Source of the DNA: Malurus cyaneus samueli
Taxonomy: Eukaryota > Chordata > Aves > Passeriformes > Maluridae
Direction of reading: 5' to 3'
DNA: 64,000 nt
Assembly: GCA_009741485.1 (NCBI GenBank)
Contig: CM019237.1
Span: forward strand, 53,060,252 to 53,124,251
The notes under the pieces are model-generated. The model was not told where the DNA came from. It searched no databases and was given only the letters and a program-made list of their open reading frames with translations. The position numbers and the translations under genes are program-made. Below, one piece after another: positions 61,701 to 64,000 of this stretch (position 1 is its first letter; each line of letters begins with the position of its first letter).

Positions 61701-64000
61701 TCAAAGCAAAGTGCATATCAATAAAAAAAAAAAAGAAGAAAGGGACATGAAGACTCTATTAAGATTATGAATTAAGAGAGAGGGAGACAAGTAGCTGTGT
61801 CAAAAATATTTTGAGTTTCTATCTAAGTCCAAAGTGTAGGAAAAATTAAGGTTTTGTAAGCTATGGCCCTAATTATTCAGAAATCACTATTACATTGGCT
61901 GAGCAGTTTAGAGCAGCATTATATGATGCCGGTCTCCATCTGAGTAATTGGTTTATTTTCAGGTGATTGTATGGAAAACACACAATCATCCCTATTGTAA
62001 CTAAGTAAGCTCTAAAATATGACTCCCAGGGAATAGGAAATAATTTTATTTATTTTATATATTTATGAACAGATGAAATGGTGTATTCCTATGGTTTGCA
62101 CAGTGATTTGGGCAAGAGTCCTGAATAGAAATGAATAATGATGATTGCTCGATGGTCCTCTTTCAGTCAGTAGGCAGCTCTGCCTTGCGCAAATGCTATG
62201 TAGTATCTTCAAACAAGTTCCAGTTCTGAATATTTTAATGGGACTTTCAAAGAAATTTGCATGAGTTAAACATTCATAACCCAAAGAAATTAAAAGACTC
62301 TGGCAGCTTTGAAATTCCAGCTCACTCCTAAAGATAGCAGTTGTGTCATTCTTTTAAAATGCTAAAGGGGAGTTTATGAATCTGGGCATCACACCACGCT
62401 CTTAGAACCATTTCTCAATTTCTGCCCACTAAAGGAGGATCAGGGCTATTAGGCATTTTTTTTGTGGAGACCTTTAATTAGCCCAATATGTTTTATATTG
62501 CATTAGTACTTTTACTGCAGCTTTGCTTTCCTTTTTTCCTGATATTGGATCATTAGTATTACCCATCTCATTGCTTGAGTAACATGGAAATATATCTGCT
62601 GTTGCAAATAATGACAGGAAAGATAATAATTTGTACTGCAAGGGATGTTTTTAATGATTCAGAGTCTCTTCCAGATTATGTTAGTGACTTTTTGGTGGTT
62701 GCAGTGCAGACTGGCATAGCTGATTTAATTCTATTTGCAGCGGCTTGTGTTTGTGTGTTCAGAAGCTGGAGATGCCAGCTGTTTTGTAGATGAAAGATCA
62801 GTAAACATATATATTTATATATATATGTGTGTGTATATATGTCTGTTTGCTTGGATCAGTAAGGATATCAGAGTGCTCCTTTTTGTTCCATTTTTTGAAC
62901 AGCATTAACAGAGAACTAAGAACAGAGCCTTTGCTTGCTGGGCCAGCAGCACTGCATCTGGTAGGATTATTTGCCTGAAGAAGGGCAGAGGAGAAAAGAA
63001 GTTGCTCCTGTAGCAGCAATAGAAGAGAGATGAGTGAAGGGATGAGTCTCCTGCAATACAGAAAAGGCTCCTAGGTAACCTTCATTTTAAGGAAGTGATC
63101 ATTGGTGAGCTGGCACACATGCTGGGTGAAGAAAAAGAGCTTGTGCGAGAACCTGCTGTCATAAATGTATTCATGGAAGAAAGTGCCATTGGGAAAATTG
63201 TGTGTAACAGGAGGAAGCAGTAACTATGGACAGTCCAAAAGAGGACCCAAAGCCTACACTGTGGGAAGGAGCAACAAGCCTACCTGCTCATGTCTCACAT
63301 TTGTGTGCTTCTCATTTTCTGTACATGTAGCTGCTTTTTCTGACACATCTATGACTCATCCTTCTTGGGCACGGACATCTACAGTGATGATCCAAAATCT
63401 TGTTTATGAGAACAAACCTTCTAGGCTCTGTGTTTCAATTTTATACCCTACTGGAGTACATGTTGCTAAACTAGGCCTCCTGCTAAGGAGAAACTACAGA
63501 GGGGGAGATAACAAATTTTTCAGGTGGCTCACAGGTCAATCTTGCCATCATGTTGCCCATGTTTCAGCTCTCCATTTGGCATAGCTGTCTTTTCTGCTTT
63601 TCTCTTGCCTGTAAAACATTTAAGGGACTTTTTCTCTTCAAGTAGTTGAATAGTATTATATCCTTTCCGTTCATGGACCAGTGAGCACTCCAGCTTGTCA
63701 GTATTCAAATTACTATCAAACTGTACCTGTCTAATTAAAACAGAACTCACTTGCTCATCTCTTCATGCTAAAACAAATGAAATCCTAATAGGAAAAGTGA
63801 TATATCACTTAGATCAAAAGGAAATGAATAAGTATAACATAATCACTTCTTTTCTATTTTTTTTCCTTGAAGTGGGGGAGGAGAATGGCAGGCAATTCCT
63901 GTTTTCAGATAAAAACATATGTTCTGTCACAACCTTCTTATTGATTCACTGTACTAACAAAATCCCCACATTTTACTGTAGTGAGATGGAGATTTCTGTA
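58721..64000. other. Intergenic DNA, no gene seen
   Basis: No supported exon or repeat family. A TA/TG microsatellite lies at 62805-62842. The segment 61880-62330 is non-repetitive and TAAT-rich and may be conserved non-coding DNA. The 139-codon ORF at 63165-63584 has no signature. Confidence 0.45.
62805..62842. repeat. TA/TG microsatellite
   Basis: Alternating TA with an internal TG run: atatatatttatatatatat followed by gtgtgtgtatatatgt. Likely length-variable. Confidence 0.9.

Overview
This window looks like a stretch of bird nuclear DNA, most likely a passerine. The evidence is at least seven CR1-type LINE 3' ends, no recognisable SINEs, and a broken class III (ERVL-like) endogenous retrovirus. 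Overall it is AT-rich and gene-poor. There is no bacterial, viral-genome or organelle content, and I see no rRNA, tRNA or CRISPR array.

Layout. (1) 1-707 appears to be the end of an intron. (2) 708-780 is the terminal coding exon of a + strand gene, 24 codons plus stop, that I cannot name. It is followed by a 3' UTR of about 6.8 kb ending at an AATAAA at 7529. The UTR holds a 31-nt U tract, a G-rich quadruplex candidate, a 13-bp hairpin and four Pumilio-type UGUANAUA sites, two of them in tandem. (3) 7.6-44.1 kb is intergenic or deep intronic DNA. It has CR1 fragments in both orientations, a 4-N gap after a C homopolymer at 17.2 kb, a promoter-like segment with a splice donor at 26.4-26.6 kb, a splice-bounded exon candidate at 38.97-39.07 kb, and homeodomain-motif-rich segments that may be conserved non-coding elements. 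(4) 44.1-50.1 kb is the ERVL-like provirus on the + strand: primer-binding-site-like sequence, a small intact membrane ORF, gag, protease, reverse transcriptase, RNase H, integrase and a 3' LTR. I see no env and no matching 5' LTR. (5) 50.1-64 kb is intergenic, with one old CR1-like LINE copy at 57.5-58.7 kb.

How it fits together. The only host coding sequence I can support is the short terminal exon, whose long UTR suggests strong post-transcriptional control. The provirus is inactive: at least ten stop codons and about as many frame changes interrupt gag-pol. Several catalytic motifs remain legible (protease DTG, RT YVDD, RNase H TDGS, integrase D-D-E), but the integrase has lost zinc ligands and two residues of the D-X35-E spacing. 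All calls come from reading the sequence; no database search was run.
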